DNA of 17,579 bases from Bdellovibrionota bacterium (GTDB lineage Bacteria; Bdellovibrionota; Bacteriovoracia; Bacteriovoracales; Bacteriovoracaceae), in contig JAURQB010000138.1 of the NCBI GenBank assembly GCA_030836365.1, positions 1 through 17,579 of the forward strand, written 5' to 3'. Every line of letters starts with the position of its first letter. Within the stretch, counting starts at the first letter, position 1. Position numbers and translations under genes: made by a program. Positions 1 to 7,232 of the stretch are shown here, in pieces. A model generated the notes under the pieces. It was given only the letters and a program-made list of their open reading frames with translations, did no database searches and was not told the DNA's origin.

Positions 1-1454
1 CTATTTTGATGATCTTCTCCTCTCTCGGTCTCTGGTTGAGAGAGGCAGGTGTTGAACGCTCAGCAGTTACTTATTTTAGCTGGGCGGCGCTCGGTTATAG
101 CTTTAAATTTATTTGGGCACCTTTAATTGATCGACTTCCCCTCCCTATTCTAAATAGTCTTTTAGGGCGAAGGAGAAGTTGGCTACTTCTTTCTCAAATT
201 CTGATAATTACCGCCATTTCATGGATGGCCATGGTCGACCCTGCTACCGGGGACAGCGCTCTCACTTCAATGGCGCTTGCCACTGTGATGCTCGGGTTTT
301 CTTCAGCAACTCAAGACATTGTCATTGACGCTTATCGAATAGAATCTGCACCAACTGAATGGCAAGCAATCTTATCCGCCGCTTATATTGCAGGCTACCG
401 CCTAGGAATGCTCGCGAGTGGAGCGGGTGCCCTTTTTATTGCGGCTTACTTTGGCACAACCAAAGAAGCTTATAACTACCTTGCTTGGAGAGATACGTAT
501 TTAATTATGGCGAGCTTAATGAGTGTCGGTATTTTAACAGGACTCTTTCGCCCAGAACCAAAACTAAAAAAACCTAAAGAGCATTATCACTCAGATATAG
601 AATATATAATATTTTTTGTCCTCTTTTTGATTGTTGTCAGTGTTTTTATTGAAGCTTTTTATTTACTCGGAACGCCTGTAGATGCTCTAAAGTCGAATCT
701 TAAGGAGTTTATCAGCAACAATGCACTCGTTAGCTTTCTTACTGGTTCAGTTCGCTTAATGGGGGCCATTTCCGCCACGATTGTCTTTGGCTACCTAGTT
801 GGAAAAACGAAAATTATTAACACCGATATGATTGAAGAAAGTTATATTGGCCCTGTGAAAAACTTTTTTGAACGTTATGGAGCGAGCTTCGCAATCTTAC
901 TTCTTTCACTTATTGGGCTTTATCGTATTTCAGATATTGTTCTTGGCGTTATCTCAAACGTATTTTATCAAGACCTAGGATTTACAAAGTCTCAAATAGC
1001 GTCCGTTGTCAAAACTCTTGGCCTGATCATGAGTTTAGTTGGAGGCTTTTTAGGTGGCGCTTTAACCACGAGATTCGGAATTTATCGCATGCTCTGGTGG
1101 GGAGCAATTCTAGCATCTGCAACTAATATTTTATTTATGATTCAAGCAAAACTTGGTGCAAATCTTCCCTTTCTTTATTTAGTTATTTCGGCAGATAACC
1201 TGGCAGCAGGTCTCGCAAGTGCTGCTTTTGTTGCTTTTTTAAGTAGTCTTACCGATATTTCATTTACGGCCGTACAATATGCTATTTTCTCTTCTCTCAT
1301 GACTCTCATTCCTAAAATAATTGGTGGATACTCTGGTGGAATGGTCGAGGTTATCGACTATTCGAACTTCTTTCTCGTAACGACATTGATGGGGCTCCCC
1401 GTTCTTTACATTATTTACCTCTGTCAACGAACGTTTAAACTTACAAAGAGTTAA
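1..1454 (+). CDS. ampG: AmpG-family muropeptide MFS permease (5' end outside window)
   Basis: Inner-membrane major facilitator that imports GlcNAc-anhydroMurNAc peptides in peptidoglycan recycling. The frame is already open at base 3, and the first residues match a point inside the first AmpG helix, so the real start and about 20-30 residues lie left of the window. Family marks visible are LWLREAGV at the N-terminal end, a WAPLIDR segment followed by GRRRSW, SATQDIVIDAYR near residues 98-109 and GYRLGML near 129-135. The C-terminal half has FYQDLGFTKSQI and a long series of hydrophobic helices. About 482 residues are present, close to the E. coli protein (491), with a short hydrophilic stretch between the two halves near residues 185-195. 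It ends 13 bases before the convergent SGNH gene, with no obvious terminator between them. The family call is secure; the substrate is inferred from the family. Confidence 0.9.
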   Translation, partial: ILMIFSSLGLWLREAGVERSAVTYFSWAALGYSFKFIWAPLIDRLPLPILNSLLGRRRSWLLLSQILIITAISWMAMVDPATGDSALTSMALATVMLGFSSATQDIVIDAYRIESAPTEWQAILSAAYIAGYRLGMLASGAGALFIAAYFGTTKEAYNYLAWRDTYLIMASLMSVGILTGLFRPEPKLKKPKEHYHSDIEYIIFFVLFLIVVSVFIEAFYLLGTPVDALKSNLKEFISNNALVSFLTGSVRLMGAISATIVFGYLVGKTKIINTDMIEESYIGPVKNFFERYGASFAILLLSLIGLYRISDIVLGVISNVFYQDLGFTKSQIASVVKTLGLIMSLVGGFLGGALTTRFGIYRMLWWGAILASATNILFMIQAKLGANLPFLYLVISADNLAAGLASAAFVAFLSSLTDISFTAVQYAIFSSLMTLIPKIIGGYSGGMVEVIDYSNFFLVTTLMGLPVLYIIYLCQRTFKLTKS

Positions 1455-1467
1455 TGTAGGTCATTAT

Positions 1468-2556
1468 TTATTTCAAATTTAAATAAGTGTCACTCACGAA
1501 TTTATGCCCATCTTGATTCAAGTGGCCGTCCATTGGGAAATATAGACTTTTGGGGTTTTTATGAGTACTCATCAAAGAAAAGAAATCGTAAAATTTAATC
1601 GAATTTTTTGAACTTAATTCACCTAATAATTCCTGATGATAATTTCTAATTTTACCCTTATCTTCTTTATTTAAATACCAAACGCCATGATAAGGTATGT
1701 AAATAAATTCGAGCGTAATTCCATTATCATTACATAAATCTATGATCTTTTGTAAATACACTTTATGTAAAGAAATTTTCTCACTCCAATCATTGAGCTT
1801 ATTAGGTAAATACCAGCCAAAATCGCCAGCTTTAAAACTCTCAATTTTTGATAAATTTTTAGACAACTCATATTGCTTTTCAATATCCTCGTCAGATTTT
1901 ATTTCATCGACTTTATTGAGACTTTCAAATTGAAAAGAAGGCAGTGGCAGATTTCTAATTTTTCTTTCAAATAATTTAACTAAGTAATAAATCTTAGTAT
2001 TTGCTTTAAACCAGTTAGTTATTTTTCGAAATAAGCTATCATCTTTTATTTGATATTTTATATCAGGATTAAAGTTTTTAATCCTATAATTATCCATGAT
2101 GTCGTTATCAAAGATTTGTATTATCACTTTATCTAATCGAGTCTTTGTCATTAAATATTTAAGACGATGATAAAACAACAAGGGGCCACTCCCATTTTGA
2201 GAAAAATTCAAAATTTTACTCTCCTTAGTCTGATTAATTTGTTCAATAAAAGACTTACTATAGGGAACTCCCCATCCCTCAGAAAAAGAGTCTCCGAGAA
2301 GCACACTTGAATACTTATCCAGTTGGATATCTTTTTTTTCATAACCTCTTACCCCGATATTGTTTATATAATAAGGGACTGAAAACTCATTGGAGTTTAA
2401 CCAAGCATTAATAAGCGGACGATATGGAGTTACGACTCTTTTTGTATCCGTAAAATTTCTTATATTTTTTTGGTGAATGAAAAACCCAACGAAATATTCA
2501 ACAAGAGCTATTGTCAGAATATTAATAATACATATTAAAAATAAGTTTTTTAGCAT
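1468..2556 (-). CDS. Membrane-anchored SGNH/GDSL-type hydrolase
   Basis: A 362-residue protein with one N-terminal hydrophobic segment (about residues 4-27) that should anchor the rest in the periplasm. The SGNH marks are LLGDSFSEGWG with the predicted nucleophile Ser90, an NGSG turn near 121-124 (block II Gly), FDNDIMDN near 149-156 (block III Asn), and PMDGHLNQDGH near 341-351 supplying Asp343 and His345. The D-x-H spacing and the DGHLN context resemble AlgJ/AlgX-like and other polysaccharide O-acetylation or deacetylation SGNH proteins more than lipases. Substrate is unknown; an ester on a surface glycan is a reasonable guess only. ATG start at 2556 has a weak Shine-Dalgarno sequence. The gene is divergent from the RDD gene across 67 bases and convergent with ampG. 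It is very AT-rich and Lys/Asn-rich compared with ampG. Confidence 0.75.
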   Translation of the reverse strand: MLKNLFLICIINILTIALVEYFVGFFIHQKNIRNFTDTKRVVTPYRPLINAWLNSNEFSVPYYINNIGVRGYEKKDIQLDKYSSVLLGDSFSEGWGVPYSKSFIEQINQTKESKILNFSQNGSGPLLFYHRLKYLMTKTRLDKVIIQIFDNDIMDNYRIKNFNPDIKYQIKDDSLFRKITNWFKANTKIYYLVKLFERKIRNLPLPSFQFESLNKVDEIKSDEDIEKQYELSKNLSKIESFKAGDFGWYLPNKLNDWSEKISLHKVYLQKIIDLCNDNGITLEFIYIPYHGVWYLNKEDKGKIRNYHQELLGELSSKNSIKFYDFFSLMSTHKNPKSLYFPMDGHLNQDGHKFVSDTYLNLK

Positions 2557-2623
2557 ATTTGTACCACTTTAAAGAAGATCCAATTATTGATAATAATATC
2601 AAATATAAAACCGATAGGTTTTT

Positions 2624-3178
2624 ATGGGTAACAGTGCACTTAAAACAGAAATTATTGAGATCGAAGAAGGGACCGATACTTTCAGAATTGTTCGCTGTCC
2701 TGACAATAGACCAGCGGCTGACATTTTAAAAAGATTTGCCGCTGAATTAATTGATGGTATGATTATCGGCTTCTTTTTTTTCATCACTCAATTATTTACA
2801 ATTACTTTTTGTGAAAAAATTTTTCATTTTTTTAACATTAATAAATACATGTCAATCGATAAAACTTACTTAATTACTTTTTCAGCGACCTATCTTTTTG
2901 TGAAATGCTTTTACTACTACGTTCTTTATCGGCAAAAATGTACAACATTTGGAAAAAAATTTTTCCATTTTAGAGTTTACCGAACGAACACTCAAGAACC
3001 AATTGGAATCCTTCGTATACTAATACGAGAAGTTTTTGGTAAGGCACTTACCATAATTTTCTTTCCTATCTCTTTTTTATGGTACCTACTTGACTCAAAG
3101 TCCCGACTTCCCCATGATCTTTTATCGGGAACGATGACTGTAGAAGAACTAAAAGAGCATAATGGCATTGATTATTGA
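2624..3178 (+). CDS. RDD-family small membrane protein
   Basis: A 184-residue protein with a hydrophilic N-terminus of about 35 residues followed by an RDD domain. The diagnostic charged residues are in RFAAELID (Arg37 and Asp44) at the start of the first helix and RLPHDLLSGT (Arg161, His164, Asp165) after the last. A GKKFFHFRV segment (about 110-118) matches the conserved cytoplasmic loop seen in RDD proteins. Hydrophobic helices lie near 43-60, 82-100 and 138-156. Some RDD proteins have been linked to ion or metabolite transport, but most are uncharacterised and nothing here fixes a substrate. The ATG at 2624 follows a short GATAGG sequence that lies in a possible hairpin. The stop codon is 3 bases from the convergent FecR-like gene. 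Family call good; function unknown. Confidence 0.8.
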   Translation: MGNSALKTEIIEIEEGTDTFRIVRCPDNRPAADILKRFAAELIDGMIIGFFFFITQLFTITFCEKIFHFFNINKYMSIDKTYLITFSATYLFVKCFYYYVLYRQKCTTFGKKFFHFRVYRTNTQEPIGILRILIREVFGKALTIIFFPISFLWYLLDSKSRLPHDLLSGTMTVEELKEHNGIDY

Positions 3179-3181
3179 TAA

Positions 3182-3757
3182 TCAGTCTAAAATAACTTTA
3201 AAAATTTTTCTTTGCTCATTATTTAAATGAATGAGGTTTCCAATTTTTTCTCCGAAACGGCCGCCTAATCCTCCCCAATGACTAGGAGTAATTAAAACAA
3301 AGTCATTAGGTGATATTTTTGACTCAAACTTAATCTCGCCACTAAAATTAATAAGCTCAGTTTCATTTAAAAGATCACTAACACGGGACAAGTAGTCCCC
3401 ATTTTTCAAGTAAGATTTCCCCTGTGGCGTTTCAATAATCAGCCCCTCTTTTAGTTTTAACCTCATCATCCCAGCAGACAATATAAGATGACCAATACCA
3501 CTGATCTCTCCTTTTGCATTTTCACCAAATGAAATAATGTTTTCTCCATTTGCCATGAAAATATTAGACTGTGCATGTGTCTGAACCTGACACCCAATTG
3601 GAATGACCTCGTTGTTTTTAAGGACTTTCTCGCCACAAAAAGCAGCCCCCCTTATTGACCTAACTCGAAAATTACCTTTCGATTTACTGGCAAAACTTAT
3701 ATCAACGCCAAAAGTAATATAAGCAAGAAACAAAATAACAATGGAGTATTTAACCAA
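3182..3757 (-). CDS. FecR-domain-like exported protein
   Basis: A 191-residue protein. I take the TTG at 3757 as start because AAAGGA lies just upstream at good spacing and no ATG is nearby. The N-terminus has a signal peptide (hydrophobic residues 4-20, cleavage probably near SFA-SK). The mature part follows the FecR beta-rich pattern: VRSIRGAAF, then a 'GCQVQT' turn matching the family's G-x-x-V-x-T, then IISFGENAKGEI, then GHLILSAGMMRLKL and IIETPQGKSYLKNGDYL, the characteristic 'TP' strand. There is no FecI sigma factor or TonB receptor nearby, so it is more likely one of the stand-alone periplasmic FecR-domain proteins than an iron-signalling anti-sigma factor. It converges with the RDD gene (3-base gap) and diverges from the secreted protein at 3899. 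Cys42 and Cys56 could form a disulfide. Confidence 0.6.
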   Translation of the reverse strand: MVKYSIVILFLAYITFGVDISFASKSKGNFRVRSIRGAAFCGEKVLKNNEVIPIGCQVQTHAQSNIFMANGENIISFGENAKGEISGIGHLILSAGMMRLKLKEGLIIETPQGKSYLKNGDYLSRVSDLLNETELINFSGEIKFESKISPNDFVLITPSHWGGLGGRFGEKIGNLIHLNNEQRKIFKVILD

Positions 3758-3797
3758 GTAGATTCCTTTGTTTAGAATTTTTATAGTTGTCTAAAGT

Positions 3798-3827
3798 TTG
3801 GACACCAAATTCTCATAACTCTATTAT
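3798..3827 (+). promoter_or_regulatory. Possible sigma-70-type promoter for the 3899 gene
   Basis: TTGGAC at 3798-3803 and TATTAT at 3822-3827 are separated by 18 bases in the divergent gap. Both hexamers are close to consensus, but AT-rich DNA gives such matches by chance. It competes with the sigma-54-like element just downstream as the explanation of expression. Confidence 0.3.
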
Positions 3828-3828
3828 A

Positions 3829-3846
3829 TGCCAATATTTTTTGGCA
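3829..3846. promoter_or_regulatory. Perfect dyad TGCCAA-N6-TTGGCA, possible operator
   Basis: An 18-bp perfect inverted repeat with 6-bp arms and a 6-base TATTTT centre. It sits immediately downstream of the possible sigma-70 -10 box, and its right arm overlaps the -24 element of the sigma-54-like promoter. A bound regulator would therefore affect either promoter; alternatively it is a small hairpin. Function is inferred from position only. Confidence 0.3.
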
Positions 3847-3857
3847 CCACTTGTGCA
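3842..3857 (+). promoter_or_regulatory. Candidate sigma-54 (RpoN) -24/-12 promoter
   Basis: TGGCAC at 3842-3847 is followed by CACTT and GTGCA at 3853-3857. The invariant GG (3843-3844) and GC (3855-3856) are separated by exactly 10 bases, as required for sigma-54. Compared with TGGCACG-N4-TTGCA there are two mismatches (the G after CAC and the first T of the -12 box). Transcription would start near 3868, about 30 bases before the ATG at 3899, leaving room for the AGGA ribosome binding site. Confidence 0.5.
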
Positions 3858-3898
3858 GGTAATTTCTATCAATTACGGACCTTTCTTAGGAAAAAGAC

Positions 3899-4846
3899 AT
3901 GATAAGAAATGCACTAATCACTACTCTATTTGTTTTATTAAATCTCATCCCTCAAACTAAGGTATTATCAAATACTTGCCCAGGCGGTACAGACGAAGCT
4001 TCCGTTAAGCTGTTGAACCCACGCTCAAATCAGATTTTAGAATTTAGTTGTAAAAATGATACTAGAAGAGAATTTATTCAAATTAATGAAGATAATACGA
4101 AACTAGTCGCGACTGCATTTAACAATTTAAATCCAGAAACGGGAGAGGAAAACCTTTCACTTAACACATTAAACATCTTAAAAGATGAATCACCTATTCA
4201 ATTTGAAAAATTTGACCCATCTGGAAAACTAGAGCGATTTGAAAAATATGAAAACCAACAAGTAACATTAAAATTTATCGAAAAAGCACAAAGACTTGAA
4301 GAATTCAACACTGGTGAAGGCCAAGAAAATACCCTAAGCAGAGAATGTTTTTATGATTTCGAAGAACAAAAAATTCGTGAAAATAAATTTCATTCTTCCA
4401 TCGCGAAGACTGAGTTATTTGTGCAAAACTCTACTGAGCATTCGATAACGGTATTGCAAACGACCACAATACAACTAAATAATAAGAGCAAAGAGTTGAT
4501 CAATGAAAATAGTATTACCTTGCTATTAAAAGATTTTACAATATCTTTTTGCTTGGATGGAAGTTTTTTACCAGTGAATATTAAAGGTAATACCATATAC
4601 AAAAATAAAAAGTACACGCTTTTAGAAGAGGGGTTGCCAATAAAGGTAATCGAAAGTTCAATGAAAGAAAATGATATTGAAGATTTACTAAAAGTATCGT
4701 CTTCAGAGATAGTTTCTCTCGATAGAACGGACAATTCAGCAGACGAAAACTCTAATCCAGGATCGGGTAATGAGCCGGCTAATAATAACTCTCATTTTGA
4801 TAATCAGCCGACACAACCAAATACACCGAGCACTCCTGAAGAGTAG
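3899..4846 (+). CDS. Secreted protein of unknown function with disordered acidic C-terminal tail
   Basis: I do not recognise this 315-residue protein. It begins with a signal peptide (hydrophobic residues 5-19, likely cleavage near VLS-NT); the ATG is preceded by AGGA at 7-base spacing. The mature part has four cysteines, at about positions 27, 51, 150 and 218, enough for two disulfides. It is rich in charged and beta-prone strands, with DPSGKLERFEKYENQQ loosely like a MORN/YwqK-type repeat, though too weak to claim. Residues from about 276 to the end form a low-complexity Asn/Pro/Ser/Thr/Glu tail with no predicted structure, suggesting a surface or linker role. The upstream sigma-54-like element suggests conditional expression. 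It is a single gene, divergent from the FecR-like gene and convergent with the next one. Most likely a lineage-specific secreted or outer-surface protein. Confidence 0.7.
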   Translation: MIRNALITTLFVLLNLIPQTKVLSNTCPGGTDEASVKLLNPRSNQILEFSCKNDTRREFIQINEDNTKLVATAFNNLNPETGEENLSLNTLNILKDESPIQFEKFDPSGKLERFEKYENQQVTLKFIEKAQRLEEFNTGEGQENTLSRECFYDFEEQKIRENKFHSSIAKTELFVQNSTEHSITVLQTTTIQLNNKSKELINENSITLLLKDFTISFCLDGSFLPVNIKGNTIYKNKKYTLLEEGLPIKVIESSMKENDIEDLLKVSSSEIVSLDRTDNSADENSNPGSGNEPANNNSHFDNQPTQPNTPSTPEE

Positions 4847-4879
4847 ATAAACAGGACTTAACGAGAGAGCTCATAAAAC

Positions 4880-5407
4880 TTATTTATATCTAAATAAATA
4901 ATAAGCGCCAATCATATGATCCCACTCATAAATCGGAGCAATATCGCGCACGCCCTTGTAATCAATATAAAGATAGACGTATTCACCCTTTTCAAAATCG
5001 CAACGAAGTTCGCCGCAAACGTCTTGAAGTTTAAATTGAATTTCCATCGTATCTTTTGAATAACTCGCAATAAATTCTGATGCAGTTGCAGGAAAGGAGT
5101 ATTTTCTATCGCCGCTAACAAGAGAAGCGTTAAGCATACTCATATAGGGGCCGCGATTAATCACACCAGTAGAGAGCTTGAACTCAACATCCTCAATTTT
5201 AGTCAAAGGAGATAGTTCAACAATTACAGGCTTCTCTATTCTTCTCGCGCCATACATATGATCACCCGTAACGCTCAACTGAACCCACTCGGACTGATCA
5301 TTTAATCTTCCTTCAACCAATGGTTCAAGAAATGGATTAGGCATAACCGTCGATTTGCCATAAATGTTTGTGGTGATTACTAATGTAAATAAAATGATAT
5401 ATTTCAT
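4880..5407 (-). CDS. Small exported protein of unknown function
   Basis: A 175-residue protein when started at the ATG at 5407, chosen because GAGGAG lies just upstream at ideal spacing and the protein then opens directly with a signal peptide (MKYIILFTLVI, cleavage near IYG-KS). A longer frame reaching 5461 would put 18 non-signal residues ahead of it and overlap the terminator, so it is unlikely. The mature part looks beta-rich and has only two cysteines, in DVCGELRCD near the C-terminal third, probably a disulfide. It ends with several aromatic residues (YYLFRYK). I recognise no family. It lies directly downstream of the carboxypeptidase but is separated by a strong terminator, so it should have its own promoter. 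A TTGACA lies at 5461-5456 on this strand, without a convincing -10 partner. Confidence 0.65.
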   Translation of the reverse strand: MKYIILFTLVITTNIYGKSTVMPNPFLEPLVEGRLNDQSEWVQLSVTGDHMYGARRIEKPVIVELSPLTKIEDVEFKLSTGVINRGPYMSMLNASLVSGDRKYSFPATASEFIASYSKDTMEIQFKLQDVCGELRCDFEKGEYVYLYIDYKGVRDIAPIYEWDHMIGAYYLFRYK

Positions 5408-5459
5408 GATAATTCTCCTCAAATTTTTCGAAATGGTTCCACTAAACATAAGTGATGTC

Positions 5460-5487
5460 AAAAAAAAGGGAGGCTCAAAAGCCTCCC
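5460..5487 (-). terminator. Intrinsic terminator of the carboxypeptidase gene
   Basis: A perfect 7-bp GC-rich stem (GGGAGGC at 5468-5474 with GCCTCCC at 5481-5487) and 6-base loop. On the minus strand it is followed by eight T residues (the A run 5460-5467). It begins 29 bases past the carboxypeptidase stop codon. A short T run also follows on the plus strand, so it may work both ways, but no plus-strand gene needs it. Confidence 0.9.
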
Positions 5488-5515
5488 TTTTTAAATAAAA
5501 GAATTTTTTCTAATT

Positions 5516-6946
5516 TTATTCGATCACTGGATTAATTTCGACTCTAGAGTCATTGAGAGAAATACTCTCAGTCATCATTGAACGTGCCCCATAGCGAAAA
5601 TTAAGTTTATAATTTCCCTCATTTAGAATAATGTGAAAACTGCCATCTGGATTACCTTTGTAGTCTTGAATTTTAGTTTGAGTAAGATTCTCATTGATCT
5701 TCAATACTTCAACCGTGTAGTCCGTCATTACCTCTCCATCACGATTTTTTAGCACTCCACGAACACCTGTTCCCTCAAGACGATCTAATAAATACTGCCA
5801 AGCTGGTCTATTTTTTTCAACCGTTCGGTCTCTCCATACATCATAACGTGGTTGAAAACCCTCTCTCGCGCTATTGAGCTCAATTACGTATGGAATGACC
5901 TGATGAGCTGCATACATCCAGTCAACATCACCACCGTCTACGCCATAAAGTATTTCCCATGGAGTGCCGGGACGATAATCTAAAATCTCCCCAATTTTTC
6001 GGCCAATCTTTGAAATAATTTGATGTGTTTCCGTTCTCTGCCCCTGACAACCGTAAGGATATAAGACAAGCTCAGAGTAAGAATGATAAGAAATATCAAA
6101 TACCGGTTTCACATTGGCAACCAGCCCCATCAAAGCCCGTGTTTCAGGTTCAGACGCAGCACTTGGCCCACGATAAGTTTGAGACCAAGTTGAGCCACTT
6201 GAACCATTACAAGCACCCCACTCATGCGGATAGTTTCTATTAATATCAACCCCATAACTATTTCGCGTATTTTTTCTCCACATTGAATCACCAGACCAAA
6301 CGCGGTTATTACCATCGACGTTAAGCATCGGAACAATCCAGATTTCATTTTCATCAACCCATTTAGTCACCTTTTCATCACTTCCGTAACGAGAGAGAAG
6401 ATATTCGGCCATATCAATACCAATTTCAGGAGTCATCACTTCTCTCGCGTGGTGCATAGAGTTGTATAGGATTGCTGGTTCTACTTCGTCGACTTCTGGA
6501 TTATCTGAAATCTTGATGGCCCAAATATTTCTTCCCTCTACGGAGTTTCCAATGCTCACAAGTTTTGAAATTTCCGGATAAGTTTCATTCATCCTTTTTA
6601 GAAAATCCTCAATTTCTTGTGGGTTTTGATATTCAGTATCAGGTGCCATAAAAAAGTTTTTTTCGTTTCGAATAACAATTTCATAACCCTCGGAAGTCAA
6701 TTTATCTAATTGAATCTGACTAACGGCCAGATCAATAAATCCTGCTTTTAAGTCAACGCCCGTCACATCGTAATCTCGAGAAGCAAACTTCAACATTTCT
6801 AAGTGATAGTCACTATATTTGACTCCCATGATGCCCACTTTTTCATCCTTAAATTCATCAGGAATTGAAGACAATCTCTCGTGAGCAAATAGACTTTGTT
6901 GATAAAAAAATGAAATACATAGAAATAGTATTAATTTTTTAGACAT
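5516..6946 (-). CDS. Secreted M14 zinc carboxypeptidase with C-terminal regulatory-like domain
   Basis: A 476-residue exported metallopeptidase removing C-terminal residues from peptides outside the cytoplasm. A signal peptide covers residues 1-21 (cleavage near LFA-HE). Residues 22-105 look like a short propeptide-type region and 108-390 the catalytic domain. Zinc ligands are His166 and Glu169 (HHAREVMTPE) and His288 (SYHSYSE). Asn236-Arg237 (INRNY) bind the substrate carboxylate, and Glu356 (VIELNSAREG) is the catalytic base. Aligning GGDVDWMY with bovine carboxypeptidase A puts Val341 at position 255 (Ile in A, Asp in B), so hydrophobic C-terminal residues are the likely substrates. Residues 395-476 resemble a transthyretin-like carboxypeptidase regulatory domain (GVLKNRDGE, NPDGSFHIILNEGNYKL). 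AAGGAAG precedes the ATG. Single gene with its own promoter and terminator. It could digest prey or environmental protein. Confidence 0.93.
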   Translation of the reverse strand: MSKKLILFLCISFFYQQSLFAHERLSSIPDEFKDEKVGIMGVKYSDYHLEMLKFASRDYDVTGVDLKAGFIDLAVSQIQLDKLTSEGYEIVIRNEKNFFMAPDTEYQNPQEIEDFLKRMNETYPEISKLVSIGNSVEGRNIWAIKISDNPEVDEVEPAILYNSMHHAREVMTPEIGIDMAEYLLSRYGSDEKVTKWVDENEIWIVPMLNVDGNNRVWSGDSMWRKNTRNSYGVDINRNYPHEWGACNGSSGSTWSQTYRGPSAASEPETRALMGLVANVKPVFDISYHSYSELVLYPYGCQGQRTETHQIISKIGRKIGEILDYRPGTPWEILYGVDGGDVDWMYAAHQVIPYVIELNSAREGFQPRYDVWRDRTVEKNRPAWQYLLDRLEGTGVRGVLKNRDGEVMTDYTVEVLKINENLTQTKIQDYKGNPDGSFHIILNEGNYKLNFRYGARSMMTESISLNDSRVEINPVIE

Positions 6947-6974
6947 TTAAACTTCCTTGTTTAATTTGTATGTC

Positions 6975-6980
6975 ATTATA
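6975..6980 (-). promoter_or_regulatory. -10 box (TATAAT) upstream of the carboxypeptidase gene
   Basis: On the minus strand TATAAT lies 28 bases upstream of the ATG at 6946, giving a leader of about 20 bases that contains the AAGGAAG ribosome binding site. No good -35 hexamer sits at 16-18 bases (a TTGCCA is 22 bases away), so the call rests on the perfect -10 and its position. Confidence 0.45.
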
Positions 6981-7020
6981 GGGGAACAAAATAAATTTAA
7001 TTTGGCAAGAAAGCTCTTAA

Positions 7021-7224
7021 AATTTAATTCATTCCTTACCAATAGTTATTCAAAATACGGAAAAAGGAAGATGGAATGATGTAGGTGATTTTCCAATTGA
7101 AAAAGAGTTTCATCAACAAGAAGGAGATGATCGAATCTATCAGTCACCGTTTGGGGTCATCAAAATATCTGGTGATAAAATTTTCGTGATGAGTAATGAC
7201 AATATCCTGCCAGAGAGGATTTAA
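7021..7224 (+). pseudogene. 3' remnant of an unidentified gene
   Basis: The frame ending in TAA at 7222-7224 is open from 7021, after an in-frame TAA at 7018-7020. It encodes about 67 residues of ordinary, charged, protein-like sequence (for example GRWNDVGDFPIEKEFHQQ, then SPFGVIKISGDKIFVMSN). There is no ATG, GTG or TTG in frame until the last 15 codons, and I find no start or matching continuation in other frames. This fits a gene that has lost its 5' part. It fills most of the 286-base gap between the carboxypeptidase and the ferredoxin-MBL gene. The GDKIFV...NDNILPE end faintly recalls a signal-peptidase-type GD box, too short to trust. Alternatively it is chance open sequence. Confidence 0.35.
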
Positions 7225-7232
7225 TATCCCTC

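Noticed and set aside
3169..3184. Palindrome TGATTAT-TG-ATAATCA over the convergent stop codons, considered as a terminator
   Set aside because: AT-only pairing, a 2-base centre and no T run; it is too weak for an intrinsic terminator and is partly made of coding and stop codons.
5408..5461. Longer start for the exported protein at 4880-5407
   Set aside because: The extension masks the signal peptide and runs into the terminator region, while the ATG at 5407 has a near-perfect GAGGAG site.
7021..7224. Remnant frame considered as a signal peptidase I (S26) fragment
   Set aside because: Only a vague GDKIFV...LPE likeness; the Ser/Lys catalytic motifs are absent, so no family is claimed.
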